NCBI GenBank assembly: GCA_937926145.1
Contig: CALANW010000081.1
Location: forward strand, 1 to 46,618
Origin: an uncultured Ruminococcus sp.
GTDB taxonomy: Bacteria > Bacillota > Clostridia > Oscillospirales > Ruminococcaceae
Direction of reading: 5' to 3'
DNA length: 46,618 bases
Position 1 is the stretch's first letter; every line of letters starts with the position of its first letter. The notes beneath the pieces were generated by a model. It made no database searches, was not told where the DNA came from, and worked only from the letters and a program-made list of their open reading frames with translations. Of the stretch, positions 8,921-18,217 are shown piece by piece. The translations under genes were made by a program, and so were the position numbers.

Positions 8921-10153
8921 ATGGCAGCTTCATCGGGAGCTATCCCTCAGAAAAACCACAAAAGAGCCGACCGCCGCAAGGAGATGACCTCCGAGGGCGT
9001 ATCGCGCGGATATTCAGAAAAGCCGTTATCGGGCAACATTGATTACCCTTTTCTCATAATCCTTATGACGCTGCTTGCACTCGGTATCCTTATGATGTTC
9101 TCCGCGAGCTATGCCTGGGCGATACAGGAAGGCTTGGAGGGGACATATTATGCAAAAAAACAGATCGCAATGGCTGCTGTCGGCATCATCGGTATGCTCA
9201 TCGTTGCGCACATCGACTATCATATCCTGCGCAAGCCGCCGATAGTTTTCGGAATCTTCGGCGTTGCGACGGTGCTTATGCTTTTGTGCCGAATAGGTCC
9301 TTTCACCGACCCGCATAACTATTCCTACCGCTGGGTAAAGATAGGCCCTCTCCCCTCTTTTCAGCCGTCCGAAATTATGAAATTCGCGGTAATAGTGCTT
9401 TTCGCTTACCTTATCTCTATCAATTATTCCAAGCTGAAATATGCGAAATACGGCGTTCTCCCGTTTATGATATGCCTTGGCTTTGTCATCGGACTTATGG
9501 CGATACAGCCGCATATTTCGGGTACTATCATCATCTGCGCTATCGGTGTTGTGATGATGTTTGTCGGCGGAACAAATATCAAGCATCTTATGATACTCGG
9601 AATAATCGGCGTAGTCGGACTTGTGCTGCTGGTATTGCTGCTGTCGGCAAAGTTCGGATTCACCTACTTCGAGGACAGAATGATATCCTGGCGTGACCCA
9701 TTCAATGAAAACGCCCCTGCGGAAACGTGGCAGACAAAGAACTCGCTAATCGCGATAGGCTCGGGCGGAATGTTCGGACTCGGCTTCGGAAATTCCCGTC
9801 AGAAGTTCCTCTATCTCCCCGAAGCGAAGAACGACTTCGTTTTCGCCGTTGTATGCGAAGAGCTTGGCTTCTTCGGTGCTATCGTTGTAATAGTTCTTTT
9901 CCTGCTTTTCATCGGAAGAGGATTTTTCATCGCATCGAGAGCTTATGATAAATTCGGAATGATGCTCGCAACGGGACTCACCGTTCAGATCGGTATTCAG
10001 GCGCTCCTCAACATCGCCGTTGTCACGAACACTATACCGAATACGGGCGTTTCGCTCCCGTTTTTCAGCTACGGAGGAACTGCCCTTGTCATGCAGCTTT
10101 TGCAGATGGGCGTTATTCTGAGCGTTTCGCGCTATACTTCTTCAGACGAATAA
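8921..10153 (+). CDS. ftsW: Septal peptidoglycan glycosyltransferase FtsW
   Basis: A SEDS-family polytopic membrane enzyme that polymerises lipid II at the septum with its class B PBP partner. The 410-aa protein has about ten membrane segments after a hydrophilic N-terminus of about 40 residues. The C-terminal signature PNTGVSLPFFSYGG is present. Start choice: GAAAGGA is followed at once by an ATG (8909) and, 12 nt later, by a second in-frame ATG (8921). murG shows the same layout and there only the second ATG gives the conserved N-terminus, so 8921 is preferred. FtsW rather than RodA is inferred from the dcw position. Confidence 0.93.
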   Translation: MAASSGAIPQKNHKRADRRKEMTSEGVSRGYSEKPLSGNIDYPFLIILMTLLALGILMMFSASYAWAIQEGLEGTYYAKKQIAMAAVGIIGMLIVAHIDYHILRKPPIVFGIFGVATVLMLLCRIGPFTDPHNYSYRWVKIGPLPSFQPSEIMKFAVIVLFAYLISINYSKLKYAKYGVLPFMICLGFVIGLMAIQPHISGTIIICAIGVVMMFVGGTNIKHLMILGIIGVVGLVLLVLLLSAKFGFTYFEDRMISWRDPFNENAPAETWQTKNSLIAIGSGGMFGLGFGNSRQKFLYLPEAKNDFVFAVVCEELGFFGAIVVIVLFLLFIGRGFFIASRAYDKFGMMLATGLTVQIGIQALLNIAVVTNTIPNTGVSLPFFSYGGTALVMQLLQMGVILSVSRYTSSDE

Positions 10154-10176
10154 AATCCGAAAGGAATGGTCATAAA

Positions 10177-11304
10177 ATGAAAGTTATCCTTGCAGGCGGC
10201 GGCACGGCAGGACACATCAACCCTGCGCTCGCTATCGCCTCGATAATATCCGAGCATTACCCCGACACGGAATTCCTCTATGTCGGAACGCCGAACGGAA
10301 TGGAATCCCGACTTGTTCCGAAAGCAGGCTACAACTATGCTTCGATGAAAGTAAGCGGATTTCAGCGCAAGCTTACGATAAAAAATATCGCGCGAAATGT
10401 AAGAACTGTCGCTTACCTCACTATGGCAGGACACCGCGCAAAGCAGATATTGAACGAATTCAAGCCTGACCTCGTTATCGGAACGGGCGGATATGTCAGC
10501 GGTCCTATCGTGCTGAAAGCAGCCGAAATGGGCATCAAGACCGCTATCCACGAGCAGAATGCTTTCCCGGGAATGACAACGAAAATGCTCTCCAAGAAGG
10601 TTGACCTTGTAATGCTCACCGTCCCCGAAGCTATGGAATATCTCGAAAAGGATATCCCCTACACCGTTACGGGACTTCCCGTAAGAAAAGGCTTTTCGGG
10701 TATGACACGAGAAGCCGCAAGACGTGAACTTGGCATTGCCGAGGGCGATATCGTCGTTCTTTCGACGGGCGGAAGCCTTGGCGCAGGCAGGATAAACGAA
10801 ACCGTTGCCGAGCTTATGGAATGGGAAACGAAGAACAATGTTCCGATAACCCACATTCACAGCTACGGCGGAATGGGCAAGACAACTTTCCTCCCCGACC
10901 TTAAAGCGAGGGGCGTTGACTACGAGAACAACTCCCGTATCCGTCCGCGCGAATACATCGACAATATGCCAGTTTGTATGGCTGCCGCAGACCTTGTGAT
11001 AAGCCGCTCGGGCGCGAATGCACTCTCCGAACTTGAAGCAATGGGCAGAGCTTCGATACTTATTCCCTCGCCGAACGTTGCGGGCAACCACCAGTACCAT
11101 AATGCAATGGTTCTCGGCAAGGCAGGTGCGGCTATCGTTATCGAGGAGAAAAACCTCACGGGACAGACTCTTATCGACAATGTGAACGATCTTTACCGTG
11201 ACAAGGAGCGCCTTAACCGCTTTGCGCAGAGGGCAGCTTCGCTCTATGTTTCCGATACCCCCGAAAGAGTTTTCAAGGCTCTTGATGAACTTATAAAAAA
11301 GTGA
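10177..11304 (+). CDS. murG: UDP-GlcNAc : lipid I N-acetylglucosaminyltransferase MurG
   Basis: MurG adds GlcNAc to lipid I to make lipid II at the cytoplasmic membrane face. The 375-aa, two-domain GT-B enzyme begins MKVILAGGGTAGHINPALAI, which contains the first glycine loop. The second loop, STGGSLGAGRINE, lies near residues 192-204. The UDP-GlcNAc-binding C-terminal region has SRSGANALSELEAMGRASIL and PSPNVAGNHQYHNA. It follows ftsW by 23 nt. A short hairpin (TTTCTGC/GCAGAAA, about 11324-11354) lies in the 61-nt gap to murA. Confidence 0.97.
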   Translation: MKVILAGGGTAGHINPALAIASIISEHYPDTEFLYVGTPNGMESRLVPKAGYNYASMKVSGFQRKLTIKNIARNVRTVAYLTMAGHRAKQILNEFKPDLVIGTGGYVSGPIVLKAAEMGIKTAIHEQNAFPGMTTKMLSKKVDLVMLTVPEAMEYLEKDIPYTVTGLPVRKGFSGMTREAARRELGIAEGDIVVLSTGGSLGAGRINETVAELMEWETKNNVPITHIHSYGGMGKTTFLPDLKARGVDYENNSRIRPREYIDNMPVCMAAADLVISRSGANALSELEAMGRASILIPSPNVAGNHQYHNAMVLGKAGAAIVIEEKNLTGQTLIDNVNDLYRDKERLNRFAQRAASLYVSDTPERVFKALDELIKK

Positions 11305-11365
11305 GTTTTAACAGTTTTTCTTTTTCTGCATAATATAAATCAAAAAGCAGAAAGGGAGATATGTT

Positions 11366-12643
11366 ATGCAGAAACTTATCATAAACGGAGGAAACAGACT
11401 GAACGGTGAGATCGCCGTTCAAGGCGCAAAAAACGCAGTCCTGCCGATACTCGTCGCCGCAGTCCTCTGCAAAGGCGAAGTCGTTCTGCATAACTGCCCA
11501 CGACTCTCGGACGTTTACTCCACTATGAGGATATTAACATCGCTCGGGTGCTGCGCAGGCTTTGACGGTGCTTCGCCGAACACGGTCTGCGTGAACACGG
11601 ACGGCTTATCCCATGCCGATATCCCCGACAGACTTATGCGCGAAATGCGCTCATCGATTTTTTTCCTCGGCGCACTTGTCGGAAGAACGGGCGGCTGCAA
11701 AATAACACTCCCCGGCGGCTGCGACCTCGGTCAGCGTCCGATAGATATACATATAAACGCCCTGCGGAAAATGGGCGTGACCGTCACCGAACAACACGGC
11801 GAAATAGTCTGCCGATGCGAGAAAAAGCTCAAAGGTGCGAAGCTTTCGCTGCCTTTCCCCTCTGTCGGCGCAACGGAGAATATTATCCTCGCGGCTGTCC
11901 TCGCCGAGGGCAGGACGGAGATAACCAACGCGGCGCGCGAACCCGAAATTGCCTGCCTTGCCGACTTCCTCAACCTCTGCGGAGCGGACATAATCGGCGC
12001 AGGCAGCAGCACTATCGTTATCTGCGGTAAAAAAGAGCTTCACGGCTGCGAATTCACCGTTATGCCCGACCGTATCGCCGCAGCGACCTATCTTTCCTGC
12101 GCGGCTTGCGCAAAGGGCGAGATAATACTGAAGAAATGCTGCCCGAAACACCTTGATGCGGTGCTTTCCGTGCTTGAACAGCTCGGCTGCAATATAAGCT
12201 GCACCGAAGATGAGATCTTTTTCAGCGGAAAAGAACCGCTTCACTCGATCGATATAATACGGACAATGGTCTACCCCGGTTTTCCGACTGACTGTCAGGC
12301 TTTTATAATGTCAGCCGCCTGCATTGCGCAGGGTACGACGGTCTTTATCGAGAATATTTTCGAGAACCGCTATCGCCACGCCGATGAGCTTCGGCGAATG
12401 GGTGCTAATATCCGTGCCGAGGGCAAAGTAGCTGTTGTTGAGGGCGTGAAAAAGCTTTACGGCGCAAAGGTCTGCGCTCCCGACTTAAGGGGCGGTGCGG
12501 GACTTGTTGCAGCTGCGCTTTGTGCTGAGGGCAGAACGGAAATTTCGGGCGTTAAACACATTGACAGAGGATATGAGGACATCGAAAACGTGTTGGCAAG
12601 CGTTGGCGCGGATATTAAAAGGATAGATCCATACAGACTTTAA
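11366..12643 (+). CDS. murA: UDP-N-acetylglucosamine 1-carboxyvinyltransferase
   Basis: MurA transfers enolpyruvate from PEP to UDP-GlcNAc, the committed step of peptidoglycan synthesis, and is the fosfomycin target. The 425-aa length fits the family. The N-terminus has the substrate motif GAKNAVLPIL, and the catalytic cysteine is present as C119 in LPGGCDLGQRPID; a Cys there predicts fosfomycin sensitivity of the enzyme. AAAGGGAG precedes ATG 11366. Firmicutes often have two MurA paralogues; this is the one inside the dcw cluster. Confidence 0.95.
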   Translation: MQKLIINGGNRLNGEIAVQGAKNAVLPILVAAVLCKGEVVLHNCPRLSDVYSTMRILTSLGCCAGFDGASPNTVCVNTDGLSHADIPDRLMREMRSSIFFLGALVGRTGGCKITLPGGCDLGQRPIDIHINALRKMGVTVTEQHGEIVCRCEKKLKGAKLSLPFPSVGATENIILAAVLAEGRTEITNAAREPEIACLADFLNLCGADIIGAGSSTIVICGKKELHGCEFTVMPDRIAAATYLSCAACAKGEIILKKCCPKHLDAVLSVLEQLGCNISCTEDEIFFSGKEPLHSIDIIRTMVYPGFPTDCQAFIMSAACIAQGTTVFIENIFENRYRHADELRRMGANIRAEGKVAVVEGVKKLYGAKVCAPDLRGGAGLVAAALCAEGRTEISGVKHIDRGYEDIENVLASVGADIKRIDPYRL

Positions 12644-12663
12644 AAGAAAGAAGGAATTTAACT

Positions 12664-13620
12664 GTGGCAAACGGAAGATCAAAAGGCGGATATTTGGGCA
12701 TTGCTGCGTTTGCCGCTGTTGTAATTTTTCTTATACTTTCAACGACCGTTTTCTTCAAAATAGACACGATAACGGTCAAGGGCAGCTCCATTTACACTGC
12801 GGAAGAAATTTGCGCCGCTTCGGGAATTAAAAGCGGAAACAATCTCATTCGCACGAATATGAGCAAGGCTGCCGCAAACATCGAAAACACGCTTATCTAC
12901 ATAGAAACAGCCGAGCTGAAGCGCTCGTTCCCGTCGGGTGTTGTCATCACCGTAAGACCCTGCCGCGAAGCGATAAGCGCCGAGTACGAGGACGGCTTCT
13001 GTCTTCTGAGCGAAAAGGGCAAAGTGCTGAAGACCTCCGATGCACCTTTCCCCGACACTATTGTTATCTACGGTGCAAGGACTAAGCAGGTCACGGAGGA
13101 ATTGGCTGAAACCGAAACCTCGTCAAGCACGGGCAATGTCACCTCCGCCACTGAAAAGGACGAAGCGGTCGAGGAAGACAGCGGCGAAACAACGCCTATT
13201 CCGACGGTCGGCTCATATTTTGAATGTACAAAGGCTAACCGAACGGAAATTTTCTACCGTCTTGTAAACGTTGCGAAAAGTTCATTTTCGGGTCTTGCGA
13301 ATGACTTCGATATGACCGATCATCACAACATCAGCTGCGTTTACGACGGCAGGATAACCGTTGAGTTCGGAGCTGTCACCGAACTTGACTACAAAATAAA
13401 GCTCGCTTCGGAAATTTTAAAGGATAAGATAGGCAAAAAAACCGAGGGGACTTTGCGTATGCTTTCGGGCGGCGCATCGTTCATCGACAAGGCAGGCATC
13501 GAGCAGAATGAGCTGACTTACGAGAACAATCTCGCCGCTCAGAATGCCCCCGAAACAGAGGCAACAACGGACGAAAATACGCCCGAACAGACCTCTTCGG
13601 ACGTTGTTCATTTTGAATAA
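12664..13620 (+). CDS. ftsQ: Cell division protein FtsQ/DivIB
   Basis: A bitopic divisome protein (318 aa) that binds the FtsL/FtsB-type proteins. It has a short cytoplasmic tail, one membrane segment (about residues 10-31), then a POTRA domain (about 33-105) beginning FFKIDTITVKGSSIYTAEEI and ending before VITVRPCREA. An acidic, Thr/Ser/Glu-rich insertion follows (about 140-178) before the C-terminal beta region, and the tail is again low-complexity and acidic. The start is GTG 12664, with AAGGA 8 nt upstream. It is the last gene before the ftsZ promoter; no T-rich terminator separates them, so readthrough into ftsZ is possible. Confidence 0.88.
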   Translation: MANGRSKGGYLGIAAFAAVVIFLILSTTVFFKIDTITVKGSSIYTAEEICAASGIKSGNNLIRTNMSKAAANIENTLIYIETAELKRSFPSGVVITVRPCREAISAEYEDGFCLLSEKGKVLKTSDAPFPDTIVIYGARTKQVTEELAETETSSSTGNVTSATEKDEAVEEDSGETTPIPTVGSYFECTKANRTEIFYRLVNVAKSSFSGLANDFDMTDHHNISCVYDGRITVEFGAVTELDYKIKLASEILKDKIGKKTEGTLRMLSGGASFIDKAGIEQNELTYENNLAAQNAPETEATTDENTPEQTSSDVVHFE

Positions 13621-13672
13621 CTCATATTTAAAATAAATTAATCAAATTATTAAGTATTTTTCAAAAAAAGAC

Positions 13673-13701
13673 TTGCAATAATGTGCAAAATATGATAAAA
13701 T
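13673..13701 (+). promoter_or_regulatory. Promoter of ftsZ
   Basis: The -35 is TTGCAA (13673-13678) and the -10 is TAAAAT (13696-13701), with a 17-bp spacer, in a 151-bp gap after ftsQ. TAATGTGCA is repeated at about 13679 and 13713, overlapping and following the promoter; whether this is an operator is unknown. Confidence 0.65.
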
Positions 13702-13771
13702 GTATATTGTATTAATGTGCAGTTTCATATACTGTTTGCAGTTATATTCATATATAGGAGGAAGTTAAAGC

Positions 13772-14866
13772 ATGGGCGGTTTTGTTCTTGATAATGAAAA
13801 TGATATGTTTGAGCCCGATGTCAACATAAAAGTCGTGGGTGTCGGCGGAGGCGGCGGCAACGCTCTTAACTGTATGGTCGTTGCAGGCATCAAAGACGTT
13901 GATTATATCGCTGTAAATACCGATGCAAAGGCACTCCACTCCTCAAAGGCTTCTCACAAAGTCCAGATCGGTGAAAAGCTCACACGAGGAAGAGGCGCAG
14001 GAAACAAGCCTGATGTCGGCGAACGCTCCGCTCAGGAAAATAAGGACGAGATCGCAGCTGCTCTCAAGGGCGCACAGATGGTCTTCATCGCAGCAGGTAT
14101 GGGCGGCGGAACAGGCACAGGTGCAGCTCCCGTTGTTGCAGAGATCGCTCAGGAACTTGATATCCTCACAGTTGCCGTTGTTACAAAGCCTTTCAACTTC
14201 GAGCAGAAGGCTAAGATGATACAGGCTGAAAAAGGTATCGAAGAACTCAAAAAGCACGTTGACTCCCTCATCGTTATTCCTAACGAAAGACTTCTCGTTG
14301 GCTCTGAAAAGCCGCTCACAATGAAAGAATCCTTCGCAATGGCTGATGATATCCTCAAGACGGGCGTTAAGTCCATCGCTGAACTTATCACAGTTGAAGG
14401 TATGATAAACCTTGACTTCGCCGATGTTGAAACAACAATGAAGAATGCAGGCTATGCTCACATGGCTATCGGTCACGGCTCAGGCAAGGACAAGGCTCAG
14501 GAAGCTGCAAATGCAGTTATCACTTCTCCGCTTCTCGAAACATCTATCAGCGGTGCTACAAGATTGCTTGTTAATATCGTTATGTCCGAAGATGTTCTCG
14601 CATCTGATGTTGATATGGCTACAAAGCTCATCTCCGAGGCTGCCGATCCTAACGTTAGCATGATCTTCGGTACTTCGTTCGATGAAACTCTCCAGGACGA
14701 GATAAACATCACCGTTATTGCTGCAGGTTTTGTCGGAATGGACAATCCCGATGCTGTTCCCGAGGAAGCTGCTCCTGCTGAACAGGCTCCCGCTGCTCCC
14801 GAACAGAAGGCAAGCAGTGCTATTGACGATTACTCCGCACTTTTCCAGATCTTCAACGACCGCTAA
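13772..14866 (+). CDS. ftsZ: Cell division GTPase FtsZ
   Basis: The tubulin-like GTPase that forms the Z ring. The 364-aa protein has the tubulin signature GGGTGTG at 111-117, the nucleotide-binding GGGGGN at 25-30, and the T7 synergy region NLDFADVETTM near 210-220. A Pro/Ala-rich linker (about 325-345) precedes a short C-terminal tail (SAIDDYSALFQIFNDR) that would bind membrane-anchor partners. GGAGGAAG precedes ATG 13772. Codon use is more biased than in its neighbours, as expected for an abundant protein. ftsA is not adjacent. The stop codon is followed immediately by a repeat element shared with the trkH 3' region. Confidence 0.98.
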   Translation: MGGFVLDNENDMFEPDVNIKVVGVGGGGGNALNCMVVAGIKDVDYIAVNTDAKALHSSKASHKVQIGEKLTRGRGAGNKPDVGERSAQENKDEIAAALKGAQMVFIAAGMGGGTGTGAAPVVAEIAQELDILTVAVVTKPFNFEQKAKMIQAEKGIEELKKHVDSLIVIPNERLLVGSEKPLTMKESFAMADDILKTGVKSIAELITVEGMINLDFADVETTMKNAGYAHMAIGHGSGKDKAQEAANAVITSPLLETSISGATRLLVNIVMSEDVLASDVDMATKLISEAADPNVSMIFGTSFDETLQDEINITVIAAGFVGMDNPDAVPEEAAPAEQAPAAPEQKASSAIDDYSALFQIFNDR

Positions 14867-15062
14867 GGCGGGGAAGCCCCGCGGCAAATTCGCGCCGTGC
14901 TCCACTTCGTTTCGCTTGTTTGCGTTGAAAATCAGTTAATGTTCGCGAAAAGGGTTTATTTGAAATTTTGACAAAATCAAATTGTGAAGGAAGCTTTGCG
15001 GCAAGTTAGCGCCGCACTTCACTTCGTTTTGCTTGTTTACGTTGAAATCAATTTGAAGCCGC
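14867..15062 (+). repeat. Stop-codon-adjacent repeat element after ftsZ
   Basis: A repeat with two tandem units. The first starts GGCGGGGAAGCCCCGCGG at 14867; the second, related by GGAAGC...GCGGCAA and CACTTCGTTT(T/C)GCTTGTTT, starts about 14989. The same arrangement, including the inner block TGTTCGCGAA(A/G)AGGG, occurs on the minus strand at 41446-41598, directly after the trkH stop codon. It is GC-rich with local palindromes, has no open frame, and lies between the stop codon and the terminator, so it is transcribed as 3' UTR. Confidence 0.75.
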
Positions 15063-15084
15063 AAAGAAACAATTTAACATTTAA

Positions 15085-15115
15085 GGGGCGCACAGGACAA
15101 GTGCGCCTTTTTATT
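15085..15115 (+). terminator. Rho-independent terminator of ftsZ
   Basis: GGCGCAC (15087-15093) pairs with GTGCGCC (15101-15107), followed by TTTTTATTT. It lies about 220 nt after the ftsZ stop codon. Confidence 0.85.
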
Positions 15116-15215
15116 TGGCGTTAATCGCCATTAATGTATGGGACAAGCCGATCGTCACATTGTTCACACCAGTACAATGTTTTTTCGTTCCATACATTAT
15201 TACAGCAAAAACCAT
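15116..15215. other. Intergenic hairpin region before the FecR genes
   Basis: AATGTATGG (about 15133-15141) pairs with CCATACATT (about 15190-15198) around an inner CATTGT/ACAATG pair. No coding frame is apparent. The promoter of the next gene follows directly. Confidence 0.4.
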
Positions 15216-15244
15216 TTGACTAAAAAACAGAAATATGCTATAAT
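15216..15244 (+). promoter_or_regulatory. Promoter of the FecR-protein operon
   Basis: TTGACT (15216-15221) and TATAAT (15239-15244) with a 17-bp spacer, about 70 nt before the first gene. It probably serves 15316-19006. Confidence 0.8.
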
Positions 15245-15315
15245 AAATAGAGTTTTGTCCGAAACAGCATCGGGCAGAAACACAATTTAACACAAAAACG
15301 TGGTGATGCCAAAGA

Positions 15316-16422
15316 ATGAAATTCGATGAATTTATCCATGATAATCTAAAGATCATACTGATAGCAATTGCCGCTCTTTTCGCCGTAATTGTCGGTGCGG
15401 TCGCTTTAAGCGTAACATTCGGCGGCGAAACTACCCGAAATCTTACAATAAGCGAGATAAGCGGCGACGTTGTGATAATACGCGGTGAAAAACAGTTCTA
15501 CGCCAACAAGCGAACTGTTCTGCAAAGCGGTGATGTTATCAACACGGCAGAAAACGGAAATGTCCGCGTCAGAATAGACAGCGACAAGTACATTTCGGTC
15601 GAACCGAACAGTGCTGTTTACGTTTTCTACACCAATGTTTCGGATAAGGGCGAGGTTTCCGTCAACATCGCAGGCGGCGCAGTCACCTGCCAGCTGAACA
15701 AGCCTTTAAAAAAGAGCGAAAAATTCCGTGTTCTCACTCCGAACGCCGCCGTAAATGTCCGCGGAACGGTCTTCCGAACGGAATTCAGCTACGAGAGCAA
15801 GTATATGGGCTATGAAAACGTGATGCTCACCCATGTTCAGGATTTTGAAGGACAAGTCTTGCTCCAGCTATACGGAACGGACGGCGAAAAGGTCGAAGAG
15901 CCTATGCTTCTCACCGAGCGGACGGGTGCTGAAATGATCTCGGCGGACAGCTTCGCGCAGTATGGTTATCTCAATTATGATATCAACATTTATGACCTTA
16001 AAGAAATAACGATAAAGGAGCTTATAAGGATAAGCGGTGAAAAAACACTTGCCTACAGCCTTGAAGAGCTCAACTCCGCATTCCGTGCGGTCAGCCAGAG
16101 CAACGCTCTGACCGAAACCGTGACAGTTTCGCAGGAAACAACAGCTTCGGAAACGACCGCTCCGCCGACCGAAACGACGACAACACGCGAAACTGCGGTC
16201 ACAACTCCCGGCACTGTCGAAACCGTACCGCCCGAATCGGGTACTCAGATCACTCCGGGTACAACGCTTGAAACTCACATCTACACAACATTCCCCGGTC
16301 CGAAATGGTGGCAGATGCCAAACCCGAACCCCGACCCTTGGGACGATTACAGCGTTGATGATTATTTTGACGACTATGACCTTAACAGAACCGGTGAAGA
16401 AACCACTGAATTTGAACATTGA
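15316..16422 (+). CDS. Membrane-anchored FecR-domain protein
   Basis: A 368-aa protein with a short cytoplasmic N-terminus, one membrane segment (about residues 11-32) and a large extracytoplasmic part. Residues about 45-165 look like a FecR-type domain, with a beta-rich region containing LQSGDVINTAENGNVRVRID and the typical TPNAAVNVRGTVFRTEF. A Thr/Glu/Pro-rich stalk (about 265-325) and an acidic Asp/Tyr-rich tail follow. FecR domains occur in anti-sigma factors but also in plain surface proteins; no sigma factor gene is adjacent, so a surface role is more likely. The next gene encodes a paralogue. The ribosome binding site (GTGGTGATG) is weak. Confidence 0.7.
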   Translation: MKFDEFIHDNLKIILIAIAALFAVIVGAVALSVTFGGETTRNLTISEISGDVVIIRGEKQFYANKRTVLQSGDVINTAENGNVRVRIDSDKYISVEPNSAVYVFYTNVSDKGEVSVNIAGGAVTCQLNKPLKKSEKFRVLTPNAAVNVRGTVFRTEFSYESKYMGYENVMLTHVQDFEGQVLLQLYGTDGEKVEEPMLLTERTGAEMISADSFAQYGYLNYDINIYDLKEITIKELIRISGEKTLAYSLEELNSAFRAVSQSNALTETVTVSQETTASETTAPPTETTTTRETAVTTPGTVETVPPESGTQITPGTTLETHIYTTFPGPKWWQMPNPNPDPWDDYSVDDYFDDYDLNRTGEETTEFEH

Positions 16423-16439
16423 CCGAAAGGAAGTATAAA

Positions 16440-18191
16440 ATGAAAAAGCTCAACATACCGCTTATACCTGTTATCACAGGTTCGCTCGCGCTTATTGCGG
16501 TCATTGCTGTAATGATCGTTCTCTTCGGCGGCAAGTCAAGCGCAGGACTTTACATAACCGAAGCATCGGGAACGGTAGGAATAACCTCCGCCGATGAATC
16601 CGTTCAGGCTGATTCGAGCGCCGCACTTAAAGAGGGCGACGTTATCACGGTCGGCGAGGGCGCAAGCTGTAAGATCGTGTATAGGACCAAGAAAAATGCA
16701 GACGATATCTATATGGTGCTTTCCGAAAACACTCAGGCAGTTCTCACTGCCGAGCCAAAGAGCAAGGACGGCGGTGAGCTTCTCCTCAACCGCGGTTCGG
16801 TAATATGCAACTTCGCCGAACTTGACAAGGCACAGATAAACATTCGCACTGCCGATGCAAAGATCTATCCGTCGGGAACTGTTTCCAAGATCGCTTGGCT
16901 GACAGAGGATTTCAACTCTTACACCGATGTTTATGCTTTTATGGGAAATGCGAAAATCCAGCTTTACGATGTTCAGGGCAACGCAGTCAACACCCCCGAG
17001 TTTCTTGCTGAAAAGCTTGCAGGACGCGTGACCACGAACGACCTCGGTCCTGTTTTCTCCTATCTCAACATTGAGTTCCCACTCACCGATCTTACCACAA
17101 AGGATCTCAAAGATCTTATTACGATAAGCCAGCTCAATGATAACTTCACATACACAACTGATGAGCTCAAGGCTGCTTATTCCAACGTTTCGGGCGGCGA
17201 AACTATCGAAGAAAAAACGACCGTCACAAGCTCCGAAGCTATCCAAACAGCAGAACCTATCGAAACCACAACAGGTCTTGTTACGGACGAGCCTAACCAC
17301 GAGATAACTCTTCCGAATAACAATGCTCCCTCTACAACAACACAGCTTCAGACAACGACCACCACGGCAAAGCCTGCTGAAACAACAAACGGCAACAACG
17401 GTGATATTGAAGAAACTCCCGAGCCTGCCGACCCAAGTACAACCCACACTGTTACGATTATCATCGGCGATGATGAGATCGTTCAGGAAGTCGAACACGG
17501 CGGCTCTGCCGATATGCCTGCCGACCCCGAAATAAGCGGCAAGACCTTTGTCGGCTGGGACAAGGACTACAGCAACATCACCGAAGATACTGTTATCACA
17601 GCTATTTTCCGTGACGGCGGCACAAGCACTGACGTTTACCACAACGTTACTATCATTATCGCAGACCGCGAAACCACCATTCAGGTCAAGGATGGCGAAG
17701 CTGCTCCTCTTCCAAGCACCGTAAACATCGAGGGCTACACCTTCAAGGGCTGGGACAAGGATTACTCCTCTATCCACTCCGATATGACGATAACAGCTAT
17801 CCTTGAACCGAATTCAAATGTAAAAACACAGTACACTGTTACATTCATGGTCGGCGGAATCCCTTATCTTACCTTAGTCGAAGCAGGCGGAAACGCCGTT
17901 GCTCCTATCACTCCGACAGTTGACGCAGAGGGCAACGAATTCATCGGCTGGGATAAGTCGCTCCTCAACATCAATTCCGATATGACCATTACAGCAATGT
18001 TCGCTTCACCAGAATACACCGTAACATTTGTTGTCGAGGGAGTAAGCTACCCCGTTAAGGTCAAGAAAGGTGAAACCGCTGTTGTTCCGATAAATCCGAC
18101 AACTGACAGCCTTGGAAGAACATTCATCGGCTGGGACGTTTCATTCAGCAATGTTCAGAGTGATCTGACCGTAACTGCGATCTTTATGTAA
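16440..18191 (+). CDS. FecR-like surface protein with four InlB B-repeats
   Basis: A 583-aa paralogue of the preceding protein. It has a membrane segment (about residues 5-28) and a FecR-like domain (about 35-165, with LKEGDVITVGEGASCKIVY). A Thr-rich stalk (about 250-330) and four Listeria-Bacteroides (InlB B) repeats end the chain. Each repeat carries a core such as GKTFVGWDKDYSNI, GYTFKGWDKDYSSI, GNEFIGWDKSLLNI or GRTFIGWDVSFSNV and ends in T(I/V)TAIF-like strands. These repeats form small beta-grasp-type domains on surface proteins. GAAAGGAAG lies before ATG 16440, which is preferred over an earlier in-frame ATG at 16419 overlapping the previous stop. No LPXTG sorting signal is visible, so it stays anchored by its N-terminus. 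Confidence 0.8.
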   Translation: MKKLNIPLIPVITGSLALIAVIAVMIVLFGGKSSAGLYITEASGTVGITSADESVQADSSAALKEGDVITVGEGASCKIVYRTKKNADDIYMVLSENTQAVLTAEPKSKDGGELLLNRGSVICNFAELDKAQINIRTADAKIYPSGTVSKIAWLTEDFNSYTDVYAFMGNAKIQLYDVQGNAVNTPEFLAEKLAGRVTTNDLGPVFSYLNIEFPLTDLTTKDLKDLITISQLNDNFTYTTDELKAAYSNVSGGETIEEKTTVTSSEAIQTAEPIETTTGLVTDEPNHEITLPNNNAPSTTTQLQTTTTTAKPAETTNGNNGDIEETPEPADPSTTHTVTIIIGDDEIVQEVEHGGSADMPADPEISGKTFVGWDKDYSNITEDTVITAIFRDGGTSTDVYHNVTIIIADRETTIQVKDGEAAPLPSTVNIEGYTFKGWDKDYSSIHSDMTITAILEPNSNVKTQYTVTFMVGGIPYLTLVEAGGNAVAPITPTVDAEGNEFIGWDKSLLNINSDMTITAMFASPEYTVTFVVEGVSYPVKVKKGETAVVPINPTTDSLGRTFIGWDVSFSNVQSDLTVTAIFM

Positions 18192-18217
18192 AACTTTTAT
18201 TCAAAAGGAGAAATCAG

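Noticed and set aside
10132..11100. Long minus-strand open frame of 322 codons across murG
   Set aside because: Antisense shadow of a conserved gene; no family resemblance or ribosome binding site.
16536..17777. Long minus-strand open frame of 413 codons across the InlB-repeat gene
   Set aside because: It is antisense to a repeat-rich surface protein gene, has no ribosome binding site, and gives a low-complexity Cys/Val-rich translation.
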